From contig RFXC01000137.1 of NCBI GenBank assembly GCA_009921765.1, forward strand, positions 1 through 11,681: a stretch of 11,681 nt of DNA, in the 5' to 3' direction. Positions 1 to 6,283 of the stretch are shown piece after piece. This DNA comes from Betaproteobacteria bacterium (lineage in GTDB: Bacteria; Pseudomonadota; Gammaproteobacteria; Burkholderiales; Burkholderiaceae). The notes under the pieces were generated by a model. It saw only the letters and a list, made by a program, of their open reading frames with translations, had not been told where the DNA came from and did not search any database. Made by a program: the position numbers and the translations under genes. Numbering within the stretch: position 1 is the first letter of the stretch; each line of letters begins with the position of its first letter.

Positions 1-1
1 A

Positions 2-100
2 ATTCATGTAAAGCCTCGCAAGAAAACTCAACCTCGCCCCGGCAGGCCCAAGCTGGGCACGGGCGCCAACGGTGCGGCAGAGGTTTCGCCGCTGCGGTAA
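2..100 (+). CDS. possible C-terminal end of a CDS entering from the left
   Basis: An open frame runs from the window edge to a TAA stop at 98-100, giving 32 residues with no in-frame ATG, GTG or TTG, so it would have to begin outside the window. The peptide is strongly basic and Pro/Gly-rich, with a KPRKK run and an AT-hook-like PRPGRPK run, then a neutral end. I do not recognise a family. It would be convergent with the [2Fe-2S] gene, its stop 57 bases from that gene's stop. A frame this short can be open by chance, so this is only a candidate. Confidence 0.25.
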   Translation: MHVKPRKKTQPRPGRPKLGTGANGAAEVSPLR

Positions 101-157
101 CGCGGGTGTGTCTGTGATCTCCGATGCCGTCATCAATCACATGGCGCAAACTCTGCC

Positions 158-682
158 TTACAACCAGACCGAGGCCGGTTCTGGCAGCTGATTCATCGCG
201 AGCCCCGCTTCGATGATCGGCCGATAGCCGGTGCATCGGCAGAGATTGCCGGAGAGCGCATCGAGCACCGCTTCGCGGTCGGCGTCGGGTCGGGCAAGCC
301 AGAGCCCGAAGAGCGACATCACAAAACCAGGCGTACAGAAGCCGCACTGCGAGGCATGGCAGTCGACCATCGCCTGTTGCACCGGATGGAGGGCTTCCTG
401 GGGCGCGCTCAGGCTTTCGGCCGTGACCACTTCGCGCCCATCAACCGTTGGCAGCATGCGGATGCAGGCATTGACCGCGCGGTAATCGATTCGATCGCCC
501 GCTGCCTCGCCCAACACCACGGTGCAGGCACCGCAATCGCCCTCGGCACAGCCTTCTTTCACGCCATGGCGGCCCAGCCGGTCGCGCAGGCACTGAAGCA
601 GCGATTCGGTGGGGGGCGGATCAGGGATCTCGACGGTCTTTCCGTCGAGAATGAAGCGGACGGTGGCGGTGGAAGGTGTCAT
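158..682 (-). CDS. (2Fe-2S)-binding protein, XdhA-like N-terminal part lacking the FAD domain
   Basis: A 174-residue electron-transfer protein of the xanthine oxidase family, expected to pass electrons from a molybdopterin subunit. The N-terminal plant-ferredoxin-like domain has GCAEGDCGAC (Cys45, 50, 53) and Cys73. The helical second domain has SQCGFCTPGF (Cys113, 116) and GNLCRCTGYRP (Cys148, 150), so all eight cluster ligands are present. The HPVQQAMVDCHASQCGFC wording is what I know from XdhA of the bacterial XdhAB enzyme rather than from CoxS-type small subunits. XdhA normally continues for roughly 300 residues with an FAD domain. Here the protein stops about 20 residues after the second cluster, and none of the three frames downstream to the window edge resembles that domain. 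It is either a truncated xdhA or a stand-alone subunit. ATG start; a TATAGT -10 candidate lies just upstream. No Mo-subunit gene is in the window. Confidence 0.87.
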   Translation of the reverse strand: MTPSTATVRFILDGKTVEIPDPPPTESLLQCLRDRLGRHGVKEGCAEGDCGACTVVLGEAAGDRIDYRAVNACIRMLPTVDGREVVTAESLSAPQEALHPVQQAMVDCHASQCGFCTPGFVMSLFGLWLARPDADREAVLDALSGNLCRCTGYRPIIEAGLAMNQLPEPASVWL

Positions 683-705
683 GCGGTCTGATGTGAATCG
701 GTTCG

Positions 706-734
706 ACTATAACCAGACGGCGCGGCGCTTGCCA
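706..734 (-). promoter_or_regulatory. candidate sigma70 promoter for the [2Fe-2S] gene
   Basis: On the minus strand, TATAGT (706-711) matches the -10 consensus at 5 of 6 positions and sits 24 bases before the ATG at 682. A weak -35, TGGCAA (729-734), lies 17 bases further upstream. It falls in the 121-bp divergent gap shared with the HpxZ gene, which has a weaker candidate -10, TAAAGT, at 771-776 on the plus strand. Confidence 0.35.
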
Positions 735-793
735 GTGAACCCCGATCCGGCGCGGGGAAGACCGCTTGTGTAAAGTGGCAGCTTGCCCCTTCT

Positions 794-798
794 GGAGA
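794..798 (+). promoter_or_regulatory. ribosome binding site fixing the HpxZ start
   Basis: GGAGA ends 5 bases before the ATG at 804. The reading frame is open further upstream to a TTG at 783, but no comparable site precedes that codon, and HpxZ homologues begin at the downstream MDIN-type sequence, so 804 is the better start. Confidence 0.6.
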
Positions 799-803
799 CT
801 TCC

Positions 804-1190
804 ATGGACATCAATCGCCCGGACATCCTCGCCGAAGTCGAGGCCGTGTTCGCCCGCTACGAAGACGCCCTGGTCAACAACCGCGTCGAGGTGCTCGATG
901 AACTGTTCTGGAATTCGCCGCTCACAGTGCGCTATGGCGCGGCCGAAAACCTGATCGGTATCGAGCAGATCCGGGCGTTCCGGAATGCCCGGCCGGCGGT
1001 CGGCCTTGCACGAACCATTGCCAACACCGTCATCACCACCTACGGTGCCGACTTTGCCACGGCCATGACCGAATTCCAGCGCGACGACCCCAACAAGGTG
1101 GGTCGGCAAAGCCAGACCTGGGTGCGCACGCCCGCTGGCTGGCGGGTGGTGGCCGCGCACGTCAGCGTCATCGCAAAGCCGCAGGCCTGA
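804..1190 (+). CDS. hpxZ: HpxZ/AtzH-like protein (DUF3225, SnoaL-like fold)
   Basis: A 128-residue soluble protein matching HpxZ of the Klebsiella oxalurate-utilisation (purine catabolism) cluster and the related AtzH-like family in length and along its whole sequence. Recognisable stretches are the RYEDALVNN helix, LDELFW, the [20 protein letters not shown] block, [14 protein letters not shown], and the C-terminal [22 protein letters not shown] strand pair typical of small SnoaL/NTF2-like folds. The exact reaction of HpxZ is not well established; it usually sits beside amidase genes (HpxW, HpxX/HpxY or AtzE/AtzG). Here those partners are absent. It is divergent from the XdhA-like gene, a possible purine link, and 33 bp upstream of corA, with which it may be co-transcribed. 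ATG start, GGAGA ribosome site. Family assignment is firm; the pathway role is inferred. Confidence 0.85.
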   Translation: MDINRPDILAEVEAVFARYEDALVNNRVEVLDELFWNSPLTVRYGAAENLIGIEQIRAFRNARPAVGLARTIANTVITTYGADFATAMTEFQRDDPNKVGRQSQTWVRTPAGWRVVAAHVSVIAKPQA

Positions 1191-1223
1191 GCCTGGCCCG
1201 CGAGGGCGACGGGGCATCGCATC

Positions 1224-2192
1224 ATGCTGATCAACTGCGTCGTCTATCAGCAGGGTCACAAGCTCGCTGACATCGATCCGGGGGACATTGCCGAATGGCT
1301 GGCGCGGCCCGGCTGTCTTGTGTGGGTCGCCCTGCGCGACCCGGGGCATGACGAACTCGAGAGCATGCAGGAGGCGTTTGGTCTGCATGAGCTTGCGGTC
1401 GAGGACGCACGGAAGGGGCACCAGCGACCCAAGCTCGAAGCTTACGGCGACAATCTTTTTCTGGTGATGCACCTCCTTGAGAGCGGCCCGAATCACGAAA
1501 CGCTGGAGGGTGAGGTTTCAGTATTTGTCGGGCCCAATTTTGTGCTGTCGGTGCGCAATCGCAGCAATCGCGATTTTCTGGGTGTGCGCGCCCGAAGCGA
1601 GCGCGAGCCGCATCTGTTGCGCCACGGTCCCGGTTATGTGCTTTATGCGCTGCTCGATGCCGTGGTCGATCGCTATTTCCCGGTTTTGGATGCCATCGAG
1701 ACCGAGCTCGAAGAGGTCGAGCACCAGATTTTCGAGCGCGGCTCGGCTCGCCAGAGCATCCAGCAGCTCTACCACCTGAAGCAGCGGGCCGCGCAGCTTC
1801 GCCACGCGGTCGCTCCGCTCCTCGAGGAAACCGCGCGGCTCCACGGCGGACGCGCCCCCCCGGTATGCCTGCCGGTGAGCGACTATTTCCGTGACGTGCA
1901 CGACCATCTCTCCCGTATTCTCACCGCCACCGAGGCCATCCGCGAGACCATCGGCACCGCGCTTCAGGTCACGCTTGCGATCGTCACCATCGAGGAGACC
2001 GATACCACCAAGAAGCTGGCGGCGTGGGCTGCGATCTTCGCGGTCCCCACCGCGTTGGCAGGAATCTGGGGCATGAACTTTGATGCAATGCCCGAGTTGC
2101 ACTGGCGCTGGGGCTATCCAATGGCCCTTGCCGTCATCGCCCTGAGCACCAGTGTCTTGTACTGGCGCTTCAAACGGTCCGGATGGCTTTAA
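1224..2192 (+). CDS. corA: CorA-family magnesium/divalent cation channel
   Basis: A 322-residue inner-membrane protein of the CorA (2-TM-GxN) family, which forms pentameric Mg2+/Co2+ channels. The long N-terminal cytoplasmic domain carries family landmarks: the VWVALRDPG strand, HELAVEDA, HQRPKLEAYGDNLFLVMHLL, and SVFVGPNFVLSVR. It is followed by a charged coiled-coil stalk helix with EVEHQIFE and LYHLKQRAAQLRHAV. The C-terminus has two hydrophobic segments, about residues 265-283 and 296-314, separated by the signature GMN in GIWGMNFDAMPELHW. The GMNFxxMPEL form favours CorA over the zinc exporter ZntB. Length is typical and nothing is missing. ATG start with a weak GGGG-containing ribosome site; the 33-bp gap behind hpxZ may mean co-transcription, but no functional tie to the neighbours is evident. 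Confidence 0.93.
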   Translation: MLINCVVYQQGHKLADIDPGDIAEWLARPGCLVWVALRDPGHDELESMQEAFGLHELAVEDARKGHQRPKLEAYGDNLFLVMHLLESGPNHETLEGEVSVFVGPNFVLSVRNRSNRDFLGVRARSEREPHLLRHGPGYVLYALLDAVVDRYFPVLDAIETELEEVEHQIFERGSARQSIQQLYHLKQRAAQLRHAVAPLLEETARLHGGRAPPVCLPVSDYFRDVHDHLSRILTATEAIRETIGTALQVTLAIVTIEETDTTKKLAAWAAIFAVPTALAGIWGMNFDAMPELHWRWGYPMALAVIALSTSVLYWRFKRSGWL

Positions 2193-2250
2193 GGGGCTCC
2201 GCGGAGATCAGGGGGCCTCACGAAAACAGTGCCGGACTGGTACGCGGGCG

Positions 2251-2272
2251 CGCCAAGCGAGTAGACTTGGCG
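2251..2272. repeat. 7-bp inverted repeat upstream of the DoxX gene
   Basis: CGCCAAG (2251-2257) and CTTGGCG (2266-2272) are perfect inverted repeats with an 8-base loop, about 70 bases before the DoxX start. No T-run follows on either strand, so a terminator is unlikely. A -10-like TAGACT (2262-2267) overlaps the repeat, so an operator over a DoxX promoter is possible, although no good -35 is seen. Confidence 0.35.
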
Positions 2273-2283
2273 GAAAGTGCATC

Positions 2284-2305
2284 AAAAAGCGCCATCCATA
2301 GGCGC
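2284..2305 (-). terminator. weak candidate terminator for minus-strand transcription
   Basis: Read on the minus strand, GCGCC, a 7-base loop and GGCGC are followed directly by TTTTT. The 5-bp stem is short. Its position fits a stop for transcripts that read through the 3'-truncated deacetylase and across the DoxX gene in antisense. Confidence 0.3.
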
Positions 2306-2342
2306 AACCGGAGGATAAAACCGTCACTCTGGAGCCTCCTCA

Positions 2343-2783
2343 ATGAAACCTGAACACAACCCGATCTTCTCGCTGGTGGGTCGCGTCCTGATCGCGGCGC
2401 TGTTCATCCCGGCCGGTGTCACCAAGCTGTTCGGATACCCCGGCCTGGTGAACTACATCGCTGCGGCAGGTCTCCCCCAGCCTCAACTCGCTGCGGTCAT
2501 CGCCATCGGGATCGAAATTCCGCTGGGCATCGCCCTGCTGCTCGGTTGGCAGACCCGCAAGGTGGCGGGCGTACTGGCCGCCTTCACATTCATCGCCACC
2601 ATGTTCTTTCACCAGTTCTGGGCGGTTCCCGAGGCGCAGAAAATGGTCCAGCACCTCATGTTCTGGAAGAACATGGCGATTGTTGGCGGGCTGATGATGA
2701 TGGCTTCCCTCGGAGGCGGCGCCTGGAGCCTTGACAACTGGCAGGCGGCTCGCCGCGCCGGATTGTCGCCCGCGGCCGCCTGA
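2343..2783 (+). CDS. DoxX family membrane protein
   Basis: A 146-residue integral membrane protein of the DoxX family (also YphA/YqjF-like). Such proteins have four transmembrane helices and are often linked to redox or sulfur-related membrane processes, but the role of most members is unknown. Hydrophobic segments lie near residues 8-27, 45-67, 73-91 and 109-127. Family features are GRVLIAALFIPAGVTKL at the first helix, the following YPGLVNYIAAAGLP loop, the IEIPLGIALLLGW helix, and FHQFW before the last helices. ATG start with GGAG 8 bases upstream. The gene stands alone: 150 bp behind corA and convergent with the deacetylase operon. Its stop lies only 14 bp from the point where homology of the truncated deacetylase ends. 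The protein itself looks complete. Confidence 0.92.
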   Translation: MKPEHNPIFSLVGRVLIAALFIPAGVTKLFGYPGLVNYIAAAGLPQPQLAAVIAIGIEIPLGIALLLGWQTRKVAGVLAAFTFIATMFFHQFWAVPEAQKMVQHLMFWKNMAIVGGLMMMASLGGGAWSLDNWQAARRAGLSPAAA

Positions 2784-3657
2784 GTCCGCTACGGGGCCGC
2801 ATGATGTGCTCGAGCGCCTGCTCGAGCGCCCCGATCCGGTAGGGCTGACCGATCACCCACGGATGCAGCGACACCGCCATCACCCGTCCGCCCTGCGCGG
2901 TGGTCTCGCGGTAAAGCGTATCGAACTGATCGATCAGCGCATCGCGGAAATCGTCTTCGGTGTGATGGTTGTTGATGAGGATGGTGTAGTCGTCGATATC
3001 GCAGGGGTGCGGCATGGCTACCAGCTCGCGGCCAGCCGCGCTCATGCGGTAGGGCATGTCGTCGTTCACCCAGTCGCAGCAGTAGTCGAGCCCGGCCTGC
3101 GCAAGCAACTCGAGCGTGGCCGCTGACTGCGACTTGGCCGGAGAAAGCCAACCGCGTACGGGCTGACCCGAGGCCTGTCGCAACGTCTCCAGGGTGCGGG
3201 TGACGAGTTGTTGTTCGTCCTCGCGCGACAGCCCCGCGTGATGCAGGTGATCCATGTCGAGGCCATTGGCGATCACCTCCCAGCCCCAATCACCGCAGTG
3301 GCCAATCAGGGAGGGATAGCGGGCGGCAACTGCCGCATTCACGGCCGCCGTGGCCGGGATGCCGTGCTGCGCCAGCGCCTGCGCCACCCGATACACGCCC
3401 ACCCGATTGCCGTAGTCGCGCAGCGTGTAGTGGCGCAGGTCGGGGTAAGCCGTGACCATTGCACCCGGCGGCTTGAACGGTACGCCCTTCATGTTGAGCG
3501 GAAACCATTCGAGGGCCACCGTGATCCAGAGCGCGATTCTGGCCCCGCCCGGCCATGCCACGGGCTGACGCTGCGGCAGTGGCGACCAGGAATACAGGTC
3601 GTGATCCATGCCATAGCGGCGCATGGGGTATTGCAGATACGAATCGGGCATGCTCAT
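2656..3657 (-). CDS. PuuE-like polysaccharide deacetylase family protein, 3'-truncated and possibly inactive
   Basis: A NodB-fold hydrolase related to PuuE allantoinase and cyclic-imide hydrolases. It is a paralogue of the gene immediately upstream: both share RDYGNR, GWL-P in the mid region, a DD pair after the sixth strand, and HP-x-x-x-GQPYR (His265). Two defects are visible. First, alignment with the paralogue ends at ALEHIMR (residue 287, base 2797). The expected VWLATGREI-type end is absent, and 46 unrelated residues encoded by the DoxX antisense strand follow up to the stop. Second, the SHG metal-site triplet of the paralogue is ANG here (Asn131). The ATG at 3657 overlaps the upstream stop as TGATG, with GGAG 7 bases before it, so translation is coupled. 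The frame is open further upstream to 3843, but that part overlaps the paralogue and is not real. Probably a decaying pseudogene, though a noncanonical enzyme is possible. Confidence 0.8.
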   Translation of the reverse strand: MSMPDSYLQYPMRRYGMDHDLYSWSPLPQRQPVAWPGGARIALWITVALEWFPLNMKGVPFKPPGAMVTAYPDLRHYTLRDYGNRVGVYRVAQALAQHGIPATAAVNAAVAARYPSLIGHCGDWGWEVIANGLDMDHLHHAGLSREDEQQLVTRTLETLRQASGQPVRGWLSPAKSQSAATLELLAQAGLDYCCDWVNDDMPYRMSAAGRELVAMPHPCDIDDYTILINNHHTEDDFRDALIDQFDTLYRETTAQGGRVMAVSLHPWVIGQPYRIGALEQALEHIMRPRSGLRRPRATIRRGEPPASCQGSRRRLRGKPSSSARQQSPCSSRT

Positions 3658-4568
3658 CACAGTGCTCCAATCGGCTGACCGGCCGCAGCGAAGGCGTCGT
3701 GGTAGTGCTCGTTGAAGTACTGGGCGATCTCGCGTCCGGTGGCAAGCCACACCTTGTCGTGACGCGTGATGTAGTCGAGCGCCTCTTCGAAGGCCGCCAT
3801 GCGATAGGGCTGGCCCACCAGATAGGGATGGAGCGGAATGCACATGACCGTGCCCGACTGCTCACCCTCGCGGTAGAGCCGGTCGAACTGACGCTTCAGG
3901 ATGTCGCCATAGCGGCGCGGCGACACCAGATTCACGTTGTAGACGATGACGTCGTTCATCTCGAGCGAATACGGGATGCTGGTGAGGCGCCCCTTCTTCA
4001 CCTTCACCGGACCGGGCTGGTCGTCGTGAAACAGGTCGCACACATAGGTGAGGCCCATGTCTGCGATCAGATCCATGGTGTTGTCGGTGTAGGTGAGCGC
4101 AGGGGCCAGCCAGCCATCCAGCTTCTGCCCGGTGTACTTCCGGATGGTGTCGATGGAATCCTGGATGACCGCGCGTTCCTGTGCCTCGTCGAGGCCAAAC
4201 AGGTAGCGTGTGTTGTAAGTGCCGTGCGAGTAGAACTCCCAGCCCCGGTCGGCGCAGGCCTGGATGATTTCCGGGTGGTGCTCGCACATGGCCACATTCA
4301 ACGACACGCTGCCGCGCATGCCGCAGCGGTTCATGGCATCGAACATGCGCCAGAAACCGGCCCGGTTGCCGTAGTCACGGTAGGCGTAATTGAGCACATC
4401 GGGCGCAGGCCGCGCCCAGGCGGCACGCGCGGGGTTTCGCTCGGGGTAGAGCTCATAGAACTCGATATTGGGGGCCACCCAGAACGCCACGCGGGCATCG
4501 CCCGGCCAGCGGATTTTGGGCCGGCCGGCGTAGGGCAGATGATCATAGAAACCAGGATCGGCTTTCAC
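3657..4568 (-). CDS. PuuE-like polysaccharide deacetylase family hydrolase
   Basis: A 303-residue NodB-fold metal hydrolase of the allantoinase/cyclic-imide-hydrolase branch, which acts on C-N bonds of small ring compounds rather than on polysaccharide. Landmarks are the IRWPGDARVAFWVAPNIEFYE first strand, RDYGNR (Asp65), LNVAM (Asn91), the metal-site-like FYSHGTYNTRYL (His115), GWLAPALTYTDNTMDLIADMG, LFHDDQPGP, PLHPYLVGQPYR (His247), and the normal C-terminal VWLATGREIAQYF. There is no signal peptide, so it is cytoplasmic. GTG start at 4568 with GGAG 7 bases upstream, 13 bp after the isochorismatase stop. An ATG overlapping that stop (4585) is out of frame and closes after six codons. It is intact, unlike the paralogue that follows it. 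Substrate unknown; ureide, hydantoin or imide ring opening is inferred from family and operon partner. Confidence 0.9.
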   Translation of the reverse strand: MKADPGFYDHLPYAGRPKIRWPGDARVAFWVAPNIEFYELYPERNPARAAWARPAPDVLNYAYRDYGNRAGFWRMFDAMNRCGMRGSVSLNVAMCEHHPEIIQACADRGWEFYSHGTYNTRYLFGLDEAQERAVIQDSIDTIRKYTGQKLDGWLAPALTYTDNTMDLIADMGLTYVCDLFHDDQPGPVKVKKGRLTSIPYSLEMNDVIVYNVNLVSPRRYGDILKRQFDRLYREGEQSGTVMCIPLHPYLVGQPYRMAAFEEALDYITRHDKVWLATGREIAQYFNEHYHDAFAAAGQPIGAL

Positions 4569-4581
4569 GCTGTCACTCCGC

Positions 4582-5250
4582 TCATGCGCCCACGCGCTTC
4601 AATTGCTCGAGTGTCTCGGCAACCGACAGCACATCGGCGTATTTGATTGCCATGTCGTAGAGATTGGCGAAATGCGGCCCCTCATGTTTGTCGGCCACGC
4701 ACTCCTCGGGAACAATGGTCCGGTAGCTGCGGGAGAGGCTGTCCACCACTGTGGCGCGCACACAGCCCGAGGTGGATCCACCAGTGACCACCACCGTATC
4801 GACGCCGTGAAAATTGAAGACCGACCCCAGATTGGTCTCGAAAAAAGCCGACGCCATGCGCTTGTTCACGATGATGTCGCGCTGATGATCGATCTGAAGA
4901 CGATCATCGAACTCGGAGCGGCGGCTTCCCACTTTGATGTTCTGAAGCGAATCGGGCGTGTTGCTGCGCGTACCCCAGACGCCGCAATCTTCGCCGGAGT
5001 CCATATAGGCGACATAGGTCCAGACCACCGGGAACCCGCGCGCGCGAAACGCCGCTGCGAGTTCGTTCACGTAATGGAGCTGCTTCGGATCGGTTTCATA
5101 CGCAGTGGCGAACTCGCCCACACAGGTGTAGGCCTTCTGGAGGTCGACGTTGATCAGTGCGGGCTTGCGGCCGAAGCCAAAGCGCTTGCGGGTGTTGGTT
5201 GCCTTGAGCTCGGTGTAGAGCTGCCGGCTGGATTTGTCGGAGAGTTCCAT
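4582..5250 (-). CDS. isochorismatase-fold cysteine amidohydrolase, N-carbamoylsarcosine amidase-like
   Basis: A 222-residue cytoplasmic hydrolase. The catalytic triad of the family is visible: Asp36 in INVDLQKAYT, Lys130 in VNKRMASAF, and nucleophile Cys163 in GGSTSGCVRATVVD. The spacing is nearly that of N-carbamoylsarcosine amidase. The following SRSYRTIVPEECVADKHEGPHFANLYDM is also typical of the branch that includes N-carbamoylsarcosine amidase and maleamate amidohydrolase, so a terminal carbamoyl or carboxamide group is the likely target, releasing ammonia. The N-terminal 25 residues form the charged extension common in this branch. It is followed 13 bp later by two deacetylase-fold genes and preceded 58 bp earlier by the lactonase gene, so it is probably part of one operon, with an internal promoter candidate just upstream. 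The class call is firm; the exact substrate is open. Confidence 0.92.
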   Translation of the reverse strand: MELSDKSSRQLYTELKATNTRKRFGFGRKPALINVDLQKAYTCVGEFATAYETDPKQLHYVNELAAAFRARGFPVVWTYVAYMDSGEDCGVWGTRSNTPDSLQNIKVGSRRSEFDDRLQIDHQRDIIVNKRMASAFFETNLGSVFNFHGVDTVVVTGGSTSGCVRATVVDSLSRSYRTIVPEECVADKHEGPHFANLYDMAIKYADVLSVAETLEQLKRVGA

Positions 5251-5276
5251 GGCTCGTGCCTCGAGGGGAAAGTTGG

Positions 5277-5282
5277 ATTCTA
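5277..5282 (-). promoter_or_regulatory. candidate -10 element before the isochorismatase-type gene
   Basis: TAGAAT on the minus strand matches the -10 consensus at 5 of 6 positions and lies 26 bases before the ATG at 5250, in the only gap (58 bp) within the minus-strand operon. No convincing -35 sits 16-18 bases upstream, so it is only a possible internal promoter. Confidence 0.25.
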
Positions 5283-5308
5283 GCGATTGGGGGCAGCCAT
5301 TCTGGCGA

Positions 5309-6250
5309 TCAGCCGCCCGCCACGCCCTGGGTATTGACGTAGAGGGAATAGAGCGACTGGCTCGCTGTCATAAACAGCCGATTGCGCGCTGGACCGCCAA
5401 AACAGACGTTCGCGCAACGCTCGGGCAGACGGATCCGGCCAATCAGCCTGCCTTCGGGCGAGAACACATGCACGCCGTCGAGATCGTCACGACCCATCCC
5501 CCAGCCACACCAGAGGTTGCCGTGAACATCCACCCGAAACCCGTCGGGCGTGCCAGGGCCGGCGTCGATGAAAGTGCGCTTGCCCGACAGCACGCGACCG
5601 TCGGCGCTGACATCGAAGGCGAGAATCAGTCGATTGGGGCGGGCGCGCGACTCCACCAGGTAAAGAATGCGCTCGTCGGGCGAAAACGCGAGTCCGTTCG
5701 GCCCGCGAATATCCTCTGCAACGGCCTCGACCTCGCCGCTCACCGGATCGATCCGGTAGACATTCTGTGGCAGCTCGGGCTCGGCGCGGTGCCCCTCATA
5801 GTTGCCAAGAATGCCGAATGGCGGATCGGTGAACCAGATCGAGCCATCCGATTTGACCACCACGTCGTTGGGCGAGTTGAGGCGCTTGCCCTGATAGCGA
5901 TCGGCGAGCACCGTGATCGAACCGTCGTATTCAGTACGGATCACCCGACGGCCACCGTGCTCGCAGGTCACGAGCCGGCCCTGCCGATCACGCGTATTGC
6001 CATTGGCAAAGTTCGAGGGGCCACGAAACACCGACACTGCGCCGGTCGACTCCTCCCACTTCATCACGCGGTTGTTCGGCAGGTCGCTCCAGAGCAGGTA
6101 TCGCCCATCGCCGAACCACACCGGCCCTTCGGCCCATCGGAAGCCGGTAGCGAGCCGCTCGACCGCGGCACTGTAAAGCCGAAACGGCTCGAACGAAGGA
6201 TCAACGACTTCAATGGCCGGATCCGGATAGCGCGGGCTGGGCTGCCACAT
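5309..6250 (-). CDS. SMP-30/gluconolactonase/LRE family lactonase
   Basis: A 313-residue six-bladed beta-propeller metal-dependent lactonase, which hydrolyses sugar-acid lactones to the free acid. The four metal-site positions of the family are present: Glu41 in AEGPVWF, Asn128 in LNSPNDVVV, Asn185 in RGPNGLAFSPDE, and Asp236 in GTPDGFRVDVHGNLW. Substrate-side motifs ANGNTRDRQGRLVTCEH and DGSIWFTDPPFG also fit. I place the start at the ATG at 6250 because AGGAG lies 7 bases upstream. The frame is open to 6325, but the extra 25 residues have no ribosome site and look unlike the family. First gene of the minus-strand operon and divergent from the uronate-dehydrogenase-like gene by 98 bp. That pairing suggests it opens an aldarolactone made by that enzyme. 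Substrate not determined by sequence. Confidence 0.92.
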   Translation of the reverse strand: MWQPSPRYPDPAIEVVDPSFEPFRLYSAAVERLATGFRWAEGPVWFGDGRYLLWSDLPNNRVMKWEESTGAVSVFRGPSNFANGNTRDRQGRLVTCEHGGRRVIRTEYDGSITVLADRYQGKRLNSPNDVVVKSDGSIWFTDPPFGILGNYEGHRAEPELPQNVYRIDPVSGEVEAVAEDIRGPNGLAFSPDERILYLVESRARPNRLILAFDVSADGRVLSGKRTFIDAGPGTPDGFRVDVHGNLWCGWGMGRDDLDGVHVFSPEGRLIGRIRLPERCANVCFGGPARNRLFMTASQSLYSLYVNTQGVAGG

Positions 6251-6257
6251 TTCGGGG

Positions 6258-6262
6258 CTCCT
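6258..6262 (-). promoter_or_regulatory. ribosome binding site fixing the lactonase start
   Basis: AGGAG on the minus strand is separated by 7 bases from the ATG at 6250. It also lies inside the coding part of the longer alternative frames starting at 6265 or 6325, which lack comparable sites. Confidence 0.6.
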
Positions 6263-6283
6263 CATCAGGGGGCGGGCGAGCGG

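Noticed and set aside
2..157. A frameshifted FAD domain continuing the XdhA-like gene to the left.
   Set aside because: All three minus-strand frames were read to the window edge; none shows FAD-domain motifs, and two hit stops within a few codons.
2197..2206. CTCCGCGGAG palindrome just after the corA stop, as a possible terminator.
   Set aside because: It has no loop and no following T-run; it is too short to support a terminator call.
2807..2830. Perfect tandem 12-bp repeat TGCTCGAGCGCC next to the DoxX/deacetylase junction.
   Set aside because: It encodes ALEQALE in a region that aligns without gap to the paralogue (FEEALDYITR), so it is ordinary coding sequence and not an insertion footprint or target-site duplication.
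3658..3843. 62-residue N-terminal extension of the truncated deacetylase.
   Set aside because: It overlaps the 3' end of the paralogue in another frame, lacks family similarity, and the coupled TGATG start with GGAG at 3657 explains the gene.
3555..4646. Long plus-strand open frame (363 codons) opposite the deacetylase genes.
   Set aside because: Its composition is what GC-rich antisense produces, with no recognisable domain, and the minus strand carries clear conserved enzymes.
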